Of a DNA stretch of 45,154 nucleotides, positions 26,779 to 36,124 are shown in pieces; the first letter of the stretch is position 1, and each line of letters starts with the position of its first letter. Source of the DNA: Bordetella parapertussis. Lineage in GTDB: Bacteria > Pseudomonadota > Gammaproteobacteria > Burkholderiales > Burkholderiaceae_C. Under the pieces are notes generated by a model. That model did no database searches, had not been told where the DNA came from, and saw nothing but the letters and a program-made list of their open reading frames with translations. The position numbers and the translations under genes were made by a program. The DNA lies in NCBI GenBank assembly GCA_945900685.1, contig CAMDJS010000003.1, positions 1 to 45,154 on the forward strand. Reading direction: 5' to 3'.

Positions 26779-28812
26779 ATGAACAATCCTTTGCTTGATT
26801 TCTCCGGTCTGCCTTTGTTTGACCGTATCTCCCCTGCAGATGTCAATCCTGCTATCACCACCTTACTCGCACAAGCAGATGAAGCCCTAACGCAAGTCAC
26901 ACGCGAGGACTTTCCTGCTGACTGGACAAAAATTTCTCAGGTGCTCGATGTCGCCACAGAAAAACTCTCCCGCGCATGGGGTTCGGTCAGCCATTTGCAA
27001 TCTGTCGCTGACACACCTGAGTTACGAGCGGCCTATAACGCTGAATTGCCGCGCATCACCGAATTCTGGACGCGGTTGGGTGCCAACGAAGCGCTGTATG
27101 CCAAATACAAAACCATCAATCCATCCACATTAAATACGGAACAAAAACACGCCCGCGAGCTCGCCTTGCGCAATTTTGTGCTGTCAGGCGCTGAACTCAC
27201 AGGTGCAGACAAAGAGCGTTTTGCCGCCATTCAAGAGCGACAGGCAGAGATAAGTCAGTTGTTCAGCGAACATGTGTTGGATGCCACAGACGCGTGGTCC
27301 TTGCTGATCAACGATGAGGACACCGCAGGTATTCCACCAGATGTATTGCAAGCTGCACAAGCTGCTGCTCTGGCTGACGGCCACACCGGTTACAAGCTGA
27401 CATTGAAAATGCCTTGCTATTTGCCGGTGATGCAATATGCGCACAGTTCTTCGCTGCGCGAAAAACTCTATCGCGCCTACGCCACCCGCGCCTCTGACCA
27501 ATCTGAACACAAGCAGTTTGACAACAGTGCCTTGTTGCAGGAAATATTGCAATTGCGTGAAGAAGAAGCTGTGCTTTTGGGCTTTCAAAACCATGCGCAG
27601 GTTTCGCTGGCCAGCAAAATGGCCGAGTCACCCGATCACGTCATTCGCTTTTTGCGAGACTTGGCTGTCAAAGCACGACCCTATGCTGAAAACGATCTCA
27701 AGGAGATGCGCACATTGGCGGCTGAGCAACTGCACATGACCGAACCGCAAGCCTGGGACTGGACTTTCATAGGTGAAAAACTCAAAGAAGCCCGCTACGC
27801 TTTCAGCGACCAGGAAGTCAAAGCGTATTTCACCGCGCCCAAAGTGCTCGATGGTTTATTCAAAATTGTGGAAACATTGTTTGAAGTGAGCATCCGCAAA
27901 GACAGTGCACCGTTGTGGCACGCTGGTGTGTCTTTTTACCGAATTGAGCGCAATGGCGAATTGGTCGGTCAGTTTTACCTCGACCCCGGCGCTCGCCAAG
28001 GCAAGCGCGGCGGTGCATGGATGGACGACGTGCGCGCACGTTGGATACGACCTGACAACGGCCATTTGCAAACGCCAGTGGCCCACTTGGTATGTAATTT
28101 CGCCGAAGGCATCAACGGGCAACCGCCGCTGTTAACGCATGATGATGTGATCACTTTGTTCCACGAATGCGGTCACGGCTTGCACCATATGTTGACGCAG
28201 GTGAATGAACGCGACGTTTCCGGCATCAGCGGTGTCGAATGGGATGCAGTCGAATTGCCCAGTCAATTCATGGAAAATTTCTGCTGGGAATGGTCAGTGC
28301 TCAAGCACATGACGTCACATGTAGACACCGGGCAACCACTGCCGCGCGAATTGTTTGACAAGATGTTGGCCGCCAAAAATTTCCAAAGCGGTTTACAGAC
28401 ATTGCGACAAATAGAGTTCTCGTTGCTGGATATGTTTGTGCATTCACACGCCACCCAATCGCTGGATGTGATGACAGTGCTGCAGCAAGTGCGTGATGAA
28501 GTGGCTGTGATGCACCCACCGGCCTTCAACCGCATGCCGCATTCCTTCAGCCATATTTTTGCGGGTGGTTACGCTGCCGGTTATTACAGCTACAAATGGG
28601 CGGAGGTGCTCAGCGCCGATGCTTATGCTGCGTTTGAAGAAACCGCATCCGCAGAGGGTGAACACAGCGTAGATACAGGGCGGCGTTATCGCCAAGCTAT
28701 TTTGGAAGCAGGCGGAAGTCGGCCCGCGATGGACTCATTCAAAGCCTTCAGAGGCCGCGAGCCCTCTTTGGACGCCTTGCTCAGGCATCAGGGCATGTCG
28801 GTCGCTCAATAA
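26779..28812 (+). CDS. prlC: Oligopeptidase A (M3 family metallopeptidase)
   Basis: A 677-residue cytoplasmic zinc peptidase of family M3, which clears short peptides, including signal peptide fragments in E. coli. The zinc motif HECGH spans 462-466 ([14 protein letters not shown]), and the third ligand Glu should lie in the following [17 protein letters not shown] segment. The long helical N-terminal half, including [20 protein letters not shown], matches the family. The stop overlaps the rpiA stop by 7 bases in a convergent layout. Start and ribosome site are unremarkable. Either oligopeptidase A or a closely related M3 peptidase. Confidence 0.93.
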   Translation: MNNPLLDFSGLPLFDRISPADVNPAITTLLAQADEALTQVTREDFPADWTKISQVLDVATEKLSRAWGSVSHLQSVADTPELRAAYNAELPRITEFWTRLGANEALYAKYKTINPSTLNTEQKHARELALRNFVLSGAELTGADKERFAAIQERQAEISQLFSEHVLDATDAWSLLINDEDTAGIPPDVLQAAQAAALADGHTGYKLTLKMPCYLPVMQYAHSSSLREKLYRAYATRASDQSEHKQFDNSALLQEILQLREEEAVLLGFQNHAQVSLASKMAESPDHVIRFLRDLAVKARPYAENDLKEMRTLAAEQLHMTEPQAWDWTFIGEKLKEARYAFSDQEVKAYFTAPKVLDGLFKIVETLFEVSIRKDSAPLWHAGVSFYRIERNGELVGQFYLDPGARQGKRGGAWMDDVRARWIRPDNGHLQTPVAHLVCNFAEGINGQPPLLTHDDVITLFHECGHGLHHMLTQVNERDVSGISGVEWDAVELPSQFMENFCWEWSVLKHMTSHVDTGQPLPRELFDKMLAAKNFQSGLQTLRQIEFSLLDMFVHSHATQSLDVMTVLQQVRDEVAVMHPPAFNRMPHSFSHIFAGGYAAGYYSYKWAEVLSADAYAAFEETASAEGEHSVDTGRRYRQAILEAGGSRPAMDSFKAFRGREPSLDALLRHQGMSVAQ

Positions 28813-29492
28813 AGAATGGTTTGCACGCCCTCTGGTGTGCCAAGCAAGCAGACGTGTGCGTGTTGGTGAGCGAACACGCCAACGGTCACCACCCCAGGCC
28901 ATTGACTGACTTTGTCCTCAAAAGCCAGGGGCTTGTTAATTTGTAAGCCTTTGACATCCAATATGTATTGGCCGTTATCAGTCACCAGCGGCTGACCATT
29001 CACGCTGCGTGTCAAAGCATCCGCGCCCAAGGCCTTAAAGCGACGAATCAACTCCGGTGCGGACATGGGGATGACTTCCACCGGCAAGGGAAAAGCACCC
29101 AGCACCTGAACCCGTTTAGAAGCATCCGCAATACACACAAACCGGTCTGCTTGCGCAGCCACAATTTTTTCGCGGGTCAATGCGGCGCCGCCACCTTTGA
29201 TCATGTAGCCTTTGGCATCGATTTCATCAGCGCCGTCAATATAGACAGCCATGCGTTCAACCATGCTCAAATCAACCACCGGAATGCCCAGAGACTGCAT
29301 TTTTTCGCTGGAGGCCTTGGAACTGGATACCGCGCCTTTGATGGCGATCTTGCTGGCTGCCAGCGCTTCTATGAACTTGTTCACCGTCGAACCGGTGCCG
29401 ACACCAAGGTATTGGCCAGGTGCCACGTAAGTCAAGGCCGCTTGGGCGACCCGAGTTTTCAATTCGTCTTGTGTCGGTGCAGTCTGGCTCAT
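28806..29492 (-). CDS. rpiA: Ribose-5-phosphate isomerase A
   Basis: RpiA interconverts ribose 5-phosphate and ribulose 5-phosphate in the pentose phosphate pathway. The active-site motifs are present: [24 protein letters not shown] and [13 protein letters not shown] start it at the ATG at 29492 (228 residues, [12 protein letters not shown]). A longer frame reaches an ATG at 29531 that would overlap the divergent pyrD start codon, and it has no ribosome site there. An AGGA lies ten bases before the chosen ATG. The E. coli protein has 219 residues. It converges with prlC. Confidence 0.93.
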   Translation of the reverse strand: MSQTAPTQDELKTRVAQAALTYVAPGQYLGVGTGSTVNKFIEALAASKIAIKGAVSSSKASSEKMQSLGIPVVDLSMVERMAVYIDGADEIDAKGYMIKGGGAALTREKIVAAQADRFVCIADASKRVQVLGAFPLPVEVIPMSAPELIRRFKALGADALTRSVNGQPLVTDNGQYILDVKGLQINKPLAFEDKVSQWPGVVTVGVFAHQHAHVCLLGTPEGVQTILY

Positions 29493-29529
29493 CGGTGACA
29501 ATTCCTGATTCATCAAATACGGATTATCC

Positions 29530-30606
29530 ATGTCAGCGCTGCCCTACTCCTTGATTCGCCCTGTGTTGTTCGCCTTGGATGCTGAAACAGTGCATGACCT
29601 CACCGTTGCGATGCTGGCGTCCACCCAACGCACGCCTTTGCGCCATTTGTACCGGCAGAGCCGCATTCAAGATCCTGTGAAGCTGTGCGGCTTGAGTTTT
29701 CCCAACCGCCTGGGATTGGCGGCCGGGCTGGACAAAAACGCCCGCTGTATCGATGCCTGGGAGGCCATGGGTTTTGGTTTTGTAGAAGTCGGCACGGTGA
29801 CACCCTTGGCGCAGCCGGGCAATGACAAACCGCGCATGTTTAGACTGCCGAAGGCCAAGGCGCTGATTAACAGATTAGGTTTTAACAATCAGGGCTTGCA
29901 AAGCTTTCTCGCGCATGTGGGGCAAGCCAAATTCCGCAAACAGCCTGGGCAAGAGATGTTGCTCGGCTTGAACATAGGAAAAAATGCGCTCACGCCCATC
30001 GAAAATGCTAACAATGATTACTTGGCGTGTCTGGACGCGGTATACCCGCATGCCGACTATGTCACGGTGAATATCTCCAGCCCGAACACGAAAAATCTGC
30101 GTCAACTTCAAACCGATGAGGCGTTCACTAGTTTGCTGCAAGTATTGCAGCAGCGTCGTTCTGAATTAGCGCACCAGCACACCAAACAAGTGCCTATCTT
30201 CATCAAAATCGCACCTGATCTTGACGATTTGCAACTGACCCAACTCTGCGCCAATTTGCGCGCGGTGTGCATGCAGGGCGATCAGGTGATTGACCAAAGC
30301 TGGGGCGTGATTGCCACCAACACCACGCTTTCAAGAGACGCGGTGCAAGGCATGAATCACAGCCAAGAAATTGGCGGCTTATCCGGCGCGCCAGTTCGAG
30401 AGGCCAGCAACCGGGTGATCCGATTTTTACGTCGTGAACTCGGCCCCCACTTTCCCATCATCGGTGTAGGCGGCGTGATGTGCGCCGCAGATGCGGTTGA
30501 AAAACTGCAAGCAGGTGCCGACTTGGTGCAAATTTATACCGGCCTGATTTATGCTGGTCCGGGCTTGGTTTCAGAGGCAGCAACAGCGATGAAACACCAT
30601 CAATGA
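29530..30606 (+). CDS. pyrD: Dihydroorotate dehydrogenase, quinone-type (class 2)
   Basis: PyrD oxidises dihydroorotate to orotate in pyrimidine synthesis, passing electrons to quinones in the inner membrane. The 358 residues include the N-terminal helical membrane-association part ([18 protein letters not shown]) and FMN-site blocks [14 protein letters not shown] and [11 protein letters not shown]. The catalytic Ser lies in [12 protein letters not shown], as expected for class 2 enzymes, and [15 protein letters not shown] binds phosphate. Gene start is 38 bases from the chosen rpiA start, so the two share a promoter region. No ribosome site stronger than GGA is visible. Confidence 0.95.
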   Translation: MSALPYSLIRPVLFALDAETVHDLTVAMLASTQRTPLRHLYRQSRIQDPVKLCGLSFPNRLGLAAGLDKNARCIDAWEAMGFGFVEVGTVTPLAQPGNDKPRMFRLPKAKALINRLGFNNQGLQSFLAHVGQAKFRKQPGQEMLLGLNIGKNALTPIENANNDYLACLDAVYPHADYVTVNISSPNTKNLRQLQTDEAFTSLLQVLQQRRSELAHQHTKQVPIFIKIAPDLDDLQLTQLCANLRAVCMQGDQVIDQSWGVIATNTTLSRDAVQGMNHSQEIGGLSGAPVREASNRVIRFLRRELGPHFPIIGVGGVMCAADAVEKLQAGADLVQIYTGLIYAGPGLVSEAATAMKHHQ

Positions 30607-30616
30607 ACGATGGACA

Positions 30617-31159
30617 TTAACGGCTGTGGTTCCAGTGGTTTTGCCAATTGGCTTTGTAGCTGTCTGCCAGTTCGGTTGATTTCAACACCAACAAATTTTC
30701 AGCATTGCGGGTTTGCGCGGAGTTGGTGAAATTGAAACTGCCTGTAATCACCAGTTCACCGTCCACCACAATCACTTTGTTGTGCGCGATAGCGTGACCG
30801 GCATCCAAACGCAATGGAATTTGCTGAGTGACCAACAAATCGGTTACGTAACGATTGGTGGAAACCGTTTTGGCATCCAATAAAACCTTGACCTGCACAC
30901 CCCTAGCATGCGCTCTGAGCAAAGCCTGGGCAATCCCATTGTGCGTAAAACCATAAGCTTGCACGAGCACCTCGGATTGACTTTGGTCAATCACTTCAAC
31001 CACGACAGCGGCCACATCGGAAGGAGGCGTGAAATAAATGCCCATCACTTCAGCCTTTGCCAAAGATTTTGAATCAGGGGTGACATAGGTTTTGGCAGGC
31101 GTTTGCGCCATGACATTGCCCAACGCCATAACCATGCAAGCCATCAACAGCCATTTCAC
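30617..31159 (-). CDS. Exported PLD-like endonuclease
   Basis: A phospholipase D-like protein with one HKD motif, HNKVIVVDGELVITGSFN near the C-terminus, the pattern of the Nuc/PLD-type nucleases that act as dimers. An N-terminal hydrophobic segment ending VMAQ makes it exported or membrane-anchored. I begin it at a GTG at 31159, which opens the signal peptide. The frame remains open to 31252, almost reaching the divergent exonuclease gene, and the true start is uncertain. Product about 180 residues. A role in DNA degradation or uptake-related processing is inferred from the family, and lipase activity is an alternative. Confidence 0.85.
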   Translation of the reverse strand: MKWLLMACMVMALGNVMAQTPAKTYVTPDSKSLAKAEVMGIYFTPPSDVAAVVVEVIDQSQSEVLVQAYGFTHNGIAQALLRAHARGVQVKVLLDAKTVSTNRYVTDLLVTQQIPLRLDAGHAIAHNKVIVVDGELVITGSFNFTNSAQTRNAENLLVLKSTELADSYKANWQNHWNHSR

Positions 31160-31255
31160 GAATTCTGAGAAATGTCGACTGCGCTTGACGGCCTGTTTCA
31201 CAGCAAGGCTTACACTGAGTACCTGAAGATATACATTTTCCATTTCAAGCATTTT

Positions 31256-32188
31256 ATGAACCCCACGATTCCTTCAGACAGTCAAGCCGCAGAGTTAGCC
31301 CGTCAACTTGAGATGCATCCCGGCTACAGGGTTTTGCGTCAACTGGTGCCACGCCAATCGTTCGCAGATGCCGCCCCCGGTCGTCGGCTACAAAAAGGCG
31401 TGGTACTGGATACCGAAACCACGGGCTTAAGCCCTGACAATGACAAATTGATTGAACTTGGCATGGTGATTTTCGAGTTTGATCCGGAGTTAGGCACTGT
31501 GCACAAAATTGTGTCGGTCTTTGATGAACTGGAAGACCCGGGTCGCCCCATACCGGCGGAGACCACCGCAGTCCACCACATCACCGATGACATGGTCAGG
31601 GGTAAACGTATTGATGACGCAATGGTGGAAGATTTATTGAAAGACGTGTCTGTCGTGATCGCCCATAACGCAGCATTTGACCGACCCTTTGTTGAAAACC
31701 GCTGGCCTATTTTTGAATCCAAACATTGGGCTTGCAGCATCAAAGATATCGACTGGAAGGCCGAAGGCGTGGGCTCAGCCAAGTTGGAATATTTGTTACA
31801 AACTTTAGGCATTTTTTACGAAGCCCATCGTGCAGAAACCGATTGCTGGGCATTGCTTGAGCTATTGAACGCAGTGCTTCCGCAAAGCCAGCAACCGGCC
31901 TTACTGAAACTGCTGGAGACATTGAATCAACCGCAACTGCGTTTGTATGCCCTTGGCTCACCGTTTGACAGCAAAGACGCGCTCAAAGCCAGGGGCTACC
32001 GATGGGACCCGGAAAAGCGCTGCTGGCACAGAAATTTTTCAAGCGACAAGGCTTTGGAAGAAGAAATCGACTGGTTAAAGCGAAAGGTTTATACCGTCAA
32101 GACAACCCATATGGTTCAAATTGAATCATTGGGTGGGACTGTTCGCCATTCTGCAAGACAAGGCGAACTGGTGATGCGTGAAATTTAA
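31256..32188 (+). CDS. DnaQ-like 3'-5' exonuclease with extra C-terminal domain
   Basis: A 310-residue protein with a DEDDh exonuclease domain: DTETTGL (Exo I), VIAHNAAFDRPFVE (Exo II) and HRAETDCWAL (Exo III with its His). This resembles the epsilon-type proofreading domain, but the C-terminus carries a further segment of about 70 residues (ALKARGYRWDPEKRCWHRNF, then EEIDWLKRKVY) that looks like a small substrate- or partner-binding domain. I use the ATG at 31256, while the frame is open to 31172. It is a free-standing enzyme, not the main dnaQ, by domain layout. Its divergent neighbour is a PLD-like nuclease. The function in repair or nucleotide turnover is not shown. Confidence 0.88.
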   Translation: MNPTIPSDSQAAELARQLEMHPGYRVLRQLVPRQSFADAAPGRRLQKGVVLDTETTGLSPDNDKLIELGMVIFEFDPELGTVHKIVSVFDELEDPGRPIPAETTAVHHITDDMVRGKRIDDAMVEDLLKDVSVVIAHNAAFDRPFVENRWPIFESKHWACSIKDIDWKAEGVGSAKLEYLLQTLGIFYEAHRAETDCWALLELLNAVLPQSQQPALLKLLETLNQPQLRLYALGSPFDSKDALKARGYRWDPEKRCWHRNFSSDKALEEEIDWLKRKVYTVKTTHMVQIESLGGTVRHSARQGELVMREI

Positions 32189-32190
32189 AC

Positions 32191-32577
32191 TCAGTAACTG
32201 ACCAGTTGCCATGGCATCTGGCAAGTGGGAACGACCGGGTAATACTGTTGACTCGCAGGACAAAAATAGGCGATGCGAGGCGGACTGTATTGAACCACTG
32301 GCGGTGTCACATACACAGTGGTGACGGAAGGCGTGGCCAGCGAATTGGCAATGTAAAAACCCGAGCCAATAACGGCAGCGGCAGCAAGTGGCGACCAACC
32401 CCAACCGCCTCTGCGATGGTGGTGATGACCGCCTCCGTCATAACCTCCTCGTCTTTCGTAAGTACTGATTCGCACCTCTGAGCTTGCACGAGAGTGCCCA
32501 CGTCCGGGGTCAGCCATGGCCCCATTTCCTGAACCCATCAACATCACAAACAATACGGCCAGAATGCGGTGTGTCAT
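32191..32577 (-). CDS. Gly/His-rich exported protein of unknown function
   Basis: I do not recognise this 128-residue product. It has a signal peptide (HRILAVLFVMLMGSGNGAMA), a Gly/Arg/His-rich stretch (GGGHHHHRRGGWGW) and a short hydrophobic segment (LAAAAVIGSGFYIANSL). A Val/Tyr/Pro-rich tail with two cysteines follows (YFCPASQQYYPVVPTC). The ATG at 32577 has GGAG six bases upstream. It converges with the exonuclease gene with a 2-base gap. Metal binding by the His cluster is possible but only a guess. Confidence 0.7.
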   Translation of the reverse strand: MTHRILAVLFVMLMGSGNGAMADPGRGHSRASSEVRISTYERRGGYDGGGHHHHRRGGWGWSPLAAAAVIGSGFYIANSLATPSVTTVYVTPPVVQYSPPRIAYFCPASQQYYPVVPTCQMPWQLVSY

Positions 32578-32674
32578 ATCCATCTCCAGTGTGCGCACCC
32601 TTTGTGGGCTTGCTAGGTATGTAACGCCACCAAGTGAGCGTCGGATGACAAGCAAATGTCATAAGATACGCGAC

Positions 32675-33004
32675 ATGATGAAAGCAGTACAAACAATTCT
32701 CAGCGCTTGGGCTCTGATTCTGACCTCAACTGTATTTGCAGAGCCTTATGTATACCCAGCTGTGCACCTACACGATTTGCCAAGCGCACTGCAAGAGGCG
32801 TACAGAAATGAAAAGCCAAATCTGGGCGACATTGGCAGATGCGTGGTGAGTTATGACAACAACATGGACCAGGAAAAAATGATTTTCACCTGCTCTATCT
32901 ACGTCAAGATGTCTGCTGTTGCTGAACGCAAAGCCATGGAACGTTGCGAGCAAATGAAAGAAAAACGCGGCATCAAAGGAACATGCAAAGTCATCAAAGA
33001 ATAA
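32675..33004 (+). CDS. Small exported cysteine-containing protein
   Basis: A 109-residue product with a signal peptide (MMKAVQTILSAWALILTSTVFA) that should be periplasmic. I do not recognise the family. The mature part has four cysteines and ends in a helical, Lys/Glu-rich segment with a Cys-x12-Cys pair (ERCEQMKEKRGIKGTC). A similar C-terminal pattern recurs in the product at 41310-41837. The start is the first of two adjacent ATGs (32675, 32678) with no strong ribosome site. The longer open frame to 32516 would run into the divergent gene and is not supported. Confidence 0.65.
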   Translation: MMKAVQTILSAWALILTSTVFAEPYVYPAVHLHDLPSALQEAYRNEKPNLGDIGRCVVSYDNNMDQEKMIFTCSIYVKMSAVAERKAMERCEQMKEKRGIKGTCKVIKE

Positions 33005-33017
33005 TTAAATTTGATGC

Positions 33018-33398
33018 TTAGCGTGTCAATAACTGTATATAAATAGCTATGCAACTGGCGTAACCTATGACCCAGCATAGCGTTCGAAATAGAGCGGCAT
33101 CTAACAAGTAAGCCAAGAGATAAAGTATTCTGGCAGCAATGAATACCAAACAATAACGTTCCAAAACAGTCGACTCTAACTGCATCACCAAGCCAAGCAA
33201 CACAGCAACCGCGAAAAAAGGAAATGCCTCAAAAGCATTGTGCTGAGCCGCATTGGCTCTGGCGCGAAAACCTGTCTGTCGGGACAGCCATTCGCGCGGC
33301 TGGTGGTTATCGAACTGGTGAAAGCCCCATTTGGCAATAGCGGTGCTGCAAATGGGCAAAACCCCGGCAATCAATAGCGAAGCGACTGGAATATTCAA
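33018..33398 (-). CDS. MAPEG-family membrane protein
   Basis: A 126-residue four-span membrane protein of the MAPEG family (membrane-associated proteins in eicosanoid and glutathione metabolism). Family marks are the ARANAAQHNAFEAFPFFAVAVLL motif region, where the Arg-Asn and Glu residues would face a glutathione-like ligand, and a YLLAYLLD span. The start overlaps the aroQ stop by four bases, so the two genes are co-transcribed. Enzymatic activity in bacterial members is mostly unproven. Confidence 0.85.
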   Translation of the reverse strand: MNIPVASLLIAGVLPICSTAIAKWGFHQFDNHQPREWLSRQTGFRARANAAQHNAFEAFPFFAVAVLLGLVMQLESTVLERYCLVFIAARILYLLAYLLDAALFRTLCWVIGYASCIAIYIQLLTR

Positions 33399-33841
33399 GA
33401 CATTTCTCCTACAAGGCCTTGCAAAGCCAACACATAACCTTGAACGCCAAATCCCAGCACCACCCCTTTGGCGACCGACGACACATAGGAATGGTGACGA
33501 AAGGCCTCACGGGCGTGTACGTTGGAAATATGGATTTCCACCACCGGTAAACCGGTGCCCTTGATGGCATCATGCAAGGCAACTGAAGTGTGCGTGAACG
33601 CCCCGGGATTGAAAACAGCACCCAAGGCCAAGCCATCGCGAAAAAGTAGGCCATATTCGTGTAACTTGTCGATCAATTCGCCTTCATGGTTGCTTTGAAA
33701 ACATTCGACTTCGTGACCCAGTGCGTTGGCTGTGCGCTCACACAAATGTTGCACATCTGCCAGTGTGGCATGGCCATATTGCGCCGGCTCACGAGAACCC
33801 AGCAGGTTTAAATTCGGGCCATTCAGGACGAGTATTTTCAT
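33395..33841 (-). CDS. aroQ: 3-dehydroquinate dehydratase, type II
   Basis: A 148-residue type II dehydroquinase, the third step of the shikimate pathway. Clear marks are NGPNLNLLGSREPAQYG with the catalytic Arg/Tyr region, the FNPGAFTHTSVALHDA block and HISNVHAREAFRHHSY. The length is standard for the family, which forms dodecamers in the cytoplasm. It overlaps the following MAPEG gene by four bases (ATGA). Other pathway genes are not in the window. Confidence 0.95.
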   Translation of the reverse strand: MKILVLNGPNLNLLGSREPAQYGHATLADVQHLCERTANALGHEVECFQSNHEGELIDKLHEYGLLFRDGLALGAVFNPGAFTHTSVALHDAIKGTGLPVVEIHISNVHAREAFRHHSYVSSVAKGVVLGFGVQGYVLALQGLVGEMS

Positions 33842-33912
33842 GAAATGAGTATACGATGACGCCCTTCTGGCAGGGTTTTTCCCTTGAACAAGACTGATAC
33901 AAAGGTAACGAC

Positions 33913-34599
33913 ATGATTCGACTGGTGGTATTTGATGCCTACGGAACGCTTTTTGATGTGTATTCGGTCAGTGAGATGGCTGAATCTTTGTTCCCAGGAC
34001 AAGGTTCTGCGTTATCAATTTTGTGGCGCGACAAACAAATTGAATACAGCCGTTTGATTTCGCTGAGCGATCCGCTCAACCCTATGGGCAGTCGACATTA
34101 CCAGTCTTTTTGGGATCTGACCCGACTTGCCTTGCAATACAGTTGCCAGCGCCTGAAACTGGAATTGACGCCAGCCATACAAAAACAATTGATGGATCAA
34201 TATTCACACCTTCAAGCGTTCCCCGAAAATTTAGAGGTTTTGCATACTTTGAAGCAGTCAGGCATGCGCTGTGCCATTTTGTCTAACGGCAGTCCTGAGA
34301 TGTTGAATTCAGCCATCCACAGCGCGGGCATGCATGGATTGATAGACAAGGTATTGTCGGTTGATGAAGTCAGGCAATTCAAAACATCACCTCAAAGTTA
34401 TGGCTTGGTAGCCGACCATTACCCGACCGACGTCAGAGAAGTTTTGTTCGTCTCCAGCAACAGCTGGGATGCACTTGGTGCCACTTGGTTCGGTTTTAAA
34501 ACTTTTTGGGTGAACCGCCAAGGCATGCCGTTCGAAACACTGGGGCCGCGACCCAATTACAGCGGCAACAACCTAAAGCAAATCTTGGATTTGTTGTGA
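33913..34599 (+). CDS. Haloacid dehalogenase type II family hydrolase
   Basis: A 228-residue HAD-superfamily protein of the L-2-haloacid dehalogenase type. The nucleophile is Asp8 in VFDAYGTLFD, the second motif is LSNGSPEML, the Lys is in QFKTSPQSYG, and the last motif is SSNSWDALGA. These residues match the haloacid dehalogenase pattern rather than a phosphatase. True activity could still be dehalogenation of natural chloro- or bromoacids or another HAD reaction. The gene is monocistronic by layout, 25 bases before the next plus-strand gene. Confidence 0.87.
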   Translation: MIRLVVFDAYGTLFDVYSVSEMAESLFPGQGSALSILWRDKQIEYSRLISLSDPLNPMGSRHYQSFWDLTRLALQYSCQRLKLELTPAIQKQLMDQYSHLQAFPENLEVLHTLKQSGMRCAILSNGSPEMLNSAIHSAGMHGLIDKVLSVDEVRQFKTSPQSYGLVADHYPTDVREVLFVSSNSWDALGATWFGFKTFWVNRQGMPFETLGPRPNYSGNNLKQILDLL

Positions 34600-34624
34600 A
34601 AGTAATCTATTAAAATTTCGGCTT

Positions 34625-35053
34625 ATGTCAAGAAGTGTCATAAAAACTTGGCCGGCCTGGTTAATCACGACTGTCGGGGTTTTAGGGTCACCATGTAGTC
34701 ACGCCATGGGTTGGTTTTCCAATCAGCCGTTGCTTCACCAAACCGAGTTAACGCCGTCAGAACTTAAAAATATTGCCATTCAATCCGGTTGGTCAAATGA
34801 TGATCCCAGCTTGATGATGTTTGAAGTCAAAAATCAATTAAGCGGTCCGATTTTTTGTACCGGCGCCAACTTTGAATTCAAAGATGGCAAAAAACGTTCG
34901 CAGGCCTTTGACCCCAAGCTTTATATTCCGTCAAACAGCATCAGGCGAACAGCCATCAAAGGCATTGAAAAAAAAGATATCAAGACCTTTGGATTCAGTT
35001 GCCTTTGCATGAAGACAAAGCCAACTGAACCCTGCGAGAACGCATTTAATTAG
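34625..35053 (+). CDS. Exported protein of unknown function with conserved-looking cysteines
   Basis: A 142-residue product with an N-terminal signal-like segment (WPAWLITTVGVLGSPCSHAMG), so likely periplasmic. I do not recognise the family. The mature part has cysteines in FCTGANFEF, and FSCLCMKTKP with a further PCEN near the end, which could form disulphides. The last bases overlap the bactofilin gene on the other strand by four. It starts close to a haloacid dehalogenase gene and may be co-transcribed with it. Function is unknown. Confidence 0.65.
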   Translation: MSRSVIKTWPAWLITTVGVLGSPCSHAMGWFSNQPLLHQTELTPSELKNIAIQSGWSNDDPSLMMFEVKNQLSGPIFCTGANFEFKDGKKRSQAFDPKLYIPSNSIRRTAIKGIEKKDIKTFGFSCLCMKTKPTEPCENAFN

Positions 35054-35496
35054 GAGGCGTCTTTACTGGCTGGAGCAGCCGCTGGGTTGCTTTGGGGATT
35101 GGCAACCGCAGGCTTGTTGGCTTGGTTGGCAGCAGAAGCGGTGTTTGGCGGATAAACAGGCGCCGCACCGACTTGCTGCATTTCACCGCGGAACTCGCCA
35201 CCGCGCTCAATTTGGATCTGTGAGTACTCAAGTTTTCCTGAGACCTTACCAGTTGCACGGATATGCAAGTGGTCGCGGCAGTGAATAACTTGATGCAATT
35301 CGCCTTCAACCTCAATACTGCGGGCAGTCACCTTGCCTATGATTTTTCCAGACTGACCGATAAAAATTTCTTCAGCTGTCAACTCTCCGTCCACAGTACC
35401 GTAAATGGTGGCTTTCTTAGGGACATTGAGTGTGCCCTTGAAAGTGACGCCATTACCGATCACGAGGTTGTTTGATTGATCCATATTGGTTGCCAT
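35050..35496 (-). CDS. Bactofilin (first paralogue)
   Basis: A 148-residue bactofilin, a beta-helical polymer-forming cytoskeletal protein that organises cell-envelope machinery. The core runs from about residue 10 to 110 with the regular repeats GVTFKGTLNVPKKATIYGTV, GKIIGKVTARSIEVEGEL and the conserved RGGEFRGEM. The C-terminal 40 residues are low-complexity, Ala/Asn/Pro-rich and probably disordered. Downstream on the same strand would be nothing, since it converges with the exported unknown (4-base overlap). Its paralogue is at 40701-41072. Confidence 0.92.
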   Translation of the reverse strand: MATNMDQSNNLVIGNGVTFKGTLNVPKKATIYGTVDGELTAEEIFIGQSGKIIGKVTARSIEVEGELHQVIHCRDHLHIRATGKVSGKLEYSQIQIERGGEFRGEMQQVGAAPVYPPNTASAANQANKPAVANPQSNPAAAPASKDAS

Positions 35497-35519
35497 ACGC
35501 GTCTTTCAGTCTAGAGTGT

Positions 35520-36092
35520 TCAAAAAAAGAGAAAATATCCATTGAGGGTACAAACCGTTCCAACGATACCCAGCATCAAAGCCACAAAAGCCATGGATCG
35601 CCTGCCGGTAATGATAGCAACAGAGGTCAGCACAATCGACAATTGTAAGAGGCCTTCAGCATAATCAAACCAAGGATCCTTTTTCAAGGCCAAGTCGCGC
35701 TCAAGCTCAAACTCTTTGGCCTTGACCATCAGTTCCTTTTTACCTTCACCGGTTCCAGGCTCAGATTCGTAACGGTCCAAAGTTTTTTTATAAACGGCCA
35801 ATTTAGCCTGTGTTTGTTCTCTTGCAGCCGCAGTCAATTTGTCAGATGCCAATTGAATTTCAAGTTCATCTGCGGCGATTTTGTACTGCGTTTGTTTTAA
35901 ACTTTTGGCTTGGTAGAAAGAATACATGTTGGACGCCAAAATATTATTCATCGTGGCATCTTTTCCGGTATTGCTCCCACCTAAGTTACTGATGGCCAAC
36001 ACCATGGCCAAAAGCGACACCAACAAAGCACAATAGGTTTTGAAGGGATTGCTTGATTGTTCAGCCAGTTCAGAGGGATCCGTATTTTCCAT
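35520..36092 (-). CDS. DUF4337-like membrane protein
   Basis: A 190-residue protein resembling DUF4337 family members. It has an N-terminal span (about 20-38), a long charged helical region from 45 to 145 that looks coiled-coil-like, and two C-terminal spans (about 149-187). The helical section carries TQAKLAVYKKTLDRYESEPG. The family's function is unknown. It lies on the same strand between the DUF3299 gene and the bactofilin gene with short gaps (32 and 23 bases), so co-transcription with either is possible. Family assignment is from the architecture and from memory of such proteins, not a search. Confidence 0.7.
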   Translation of the reverse strand: MENTDPSELAEQSSNPFKTYCALLVSLLAMVLAISNLGGSNTGKDATMNNILASNMYSFYQAKSLKQTQYKIAADELEIQLASDKLTAAAREQTQAKLAVYKKTLDRYESEPGTGEGKKELMVKAKEFELERDLALKKDPWFDYAEGLLQLSIVLTSVAIITGRRSMAFVALMLGIVGTVCTLNGYFLFF

Positions 36093-36124
36093 GCTATTTG
36101 ATAATTGACAAAACCTATTGTAGG

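Noticed and set aside
32516..32674. Upstream extension of the small exported protein
   Set aside because: It would read through the start of the divergent Gly/His-rich gene, and it places the signal peptide in the middle of the product.
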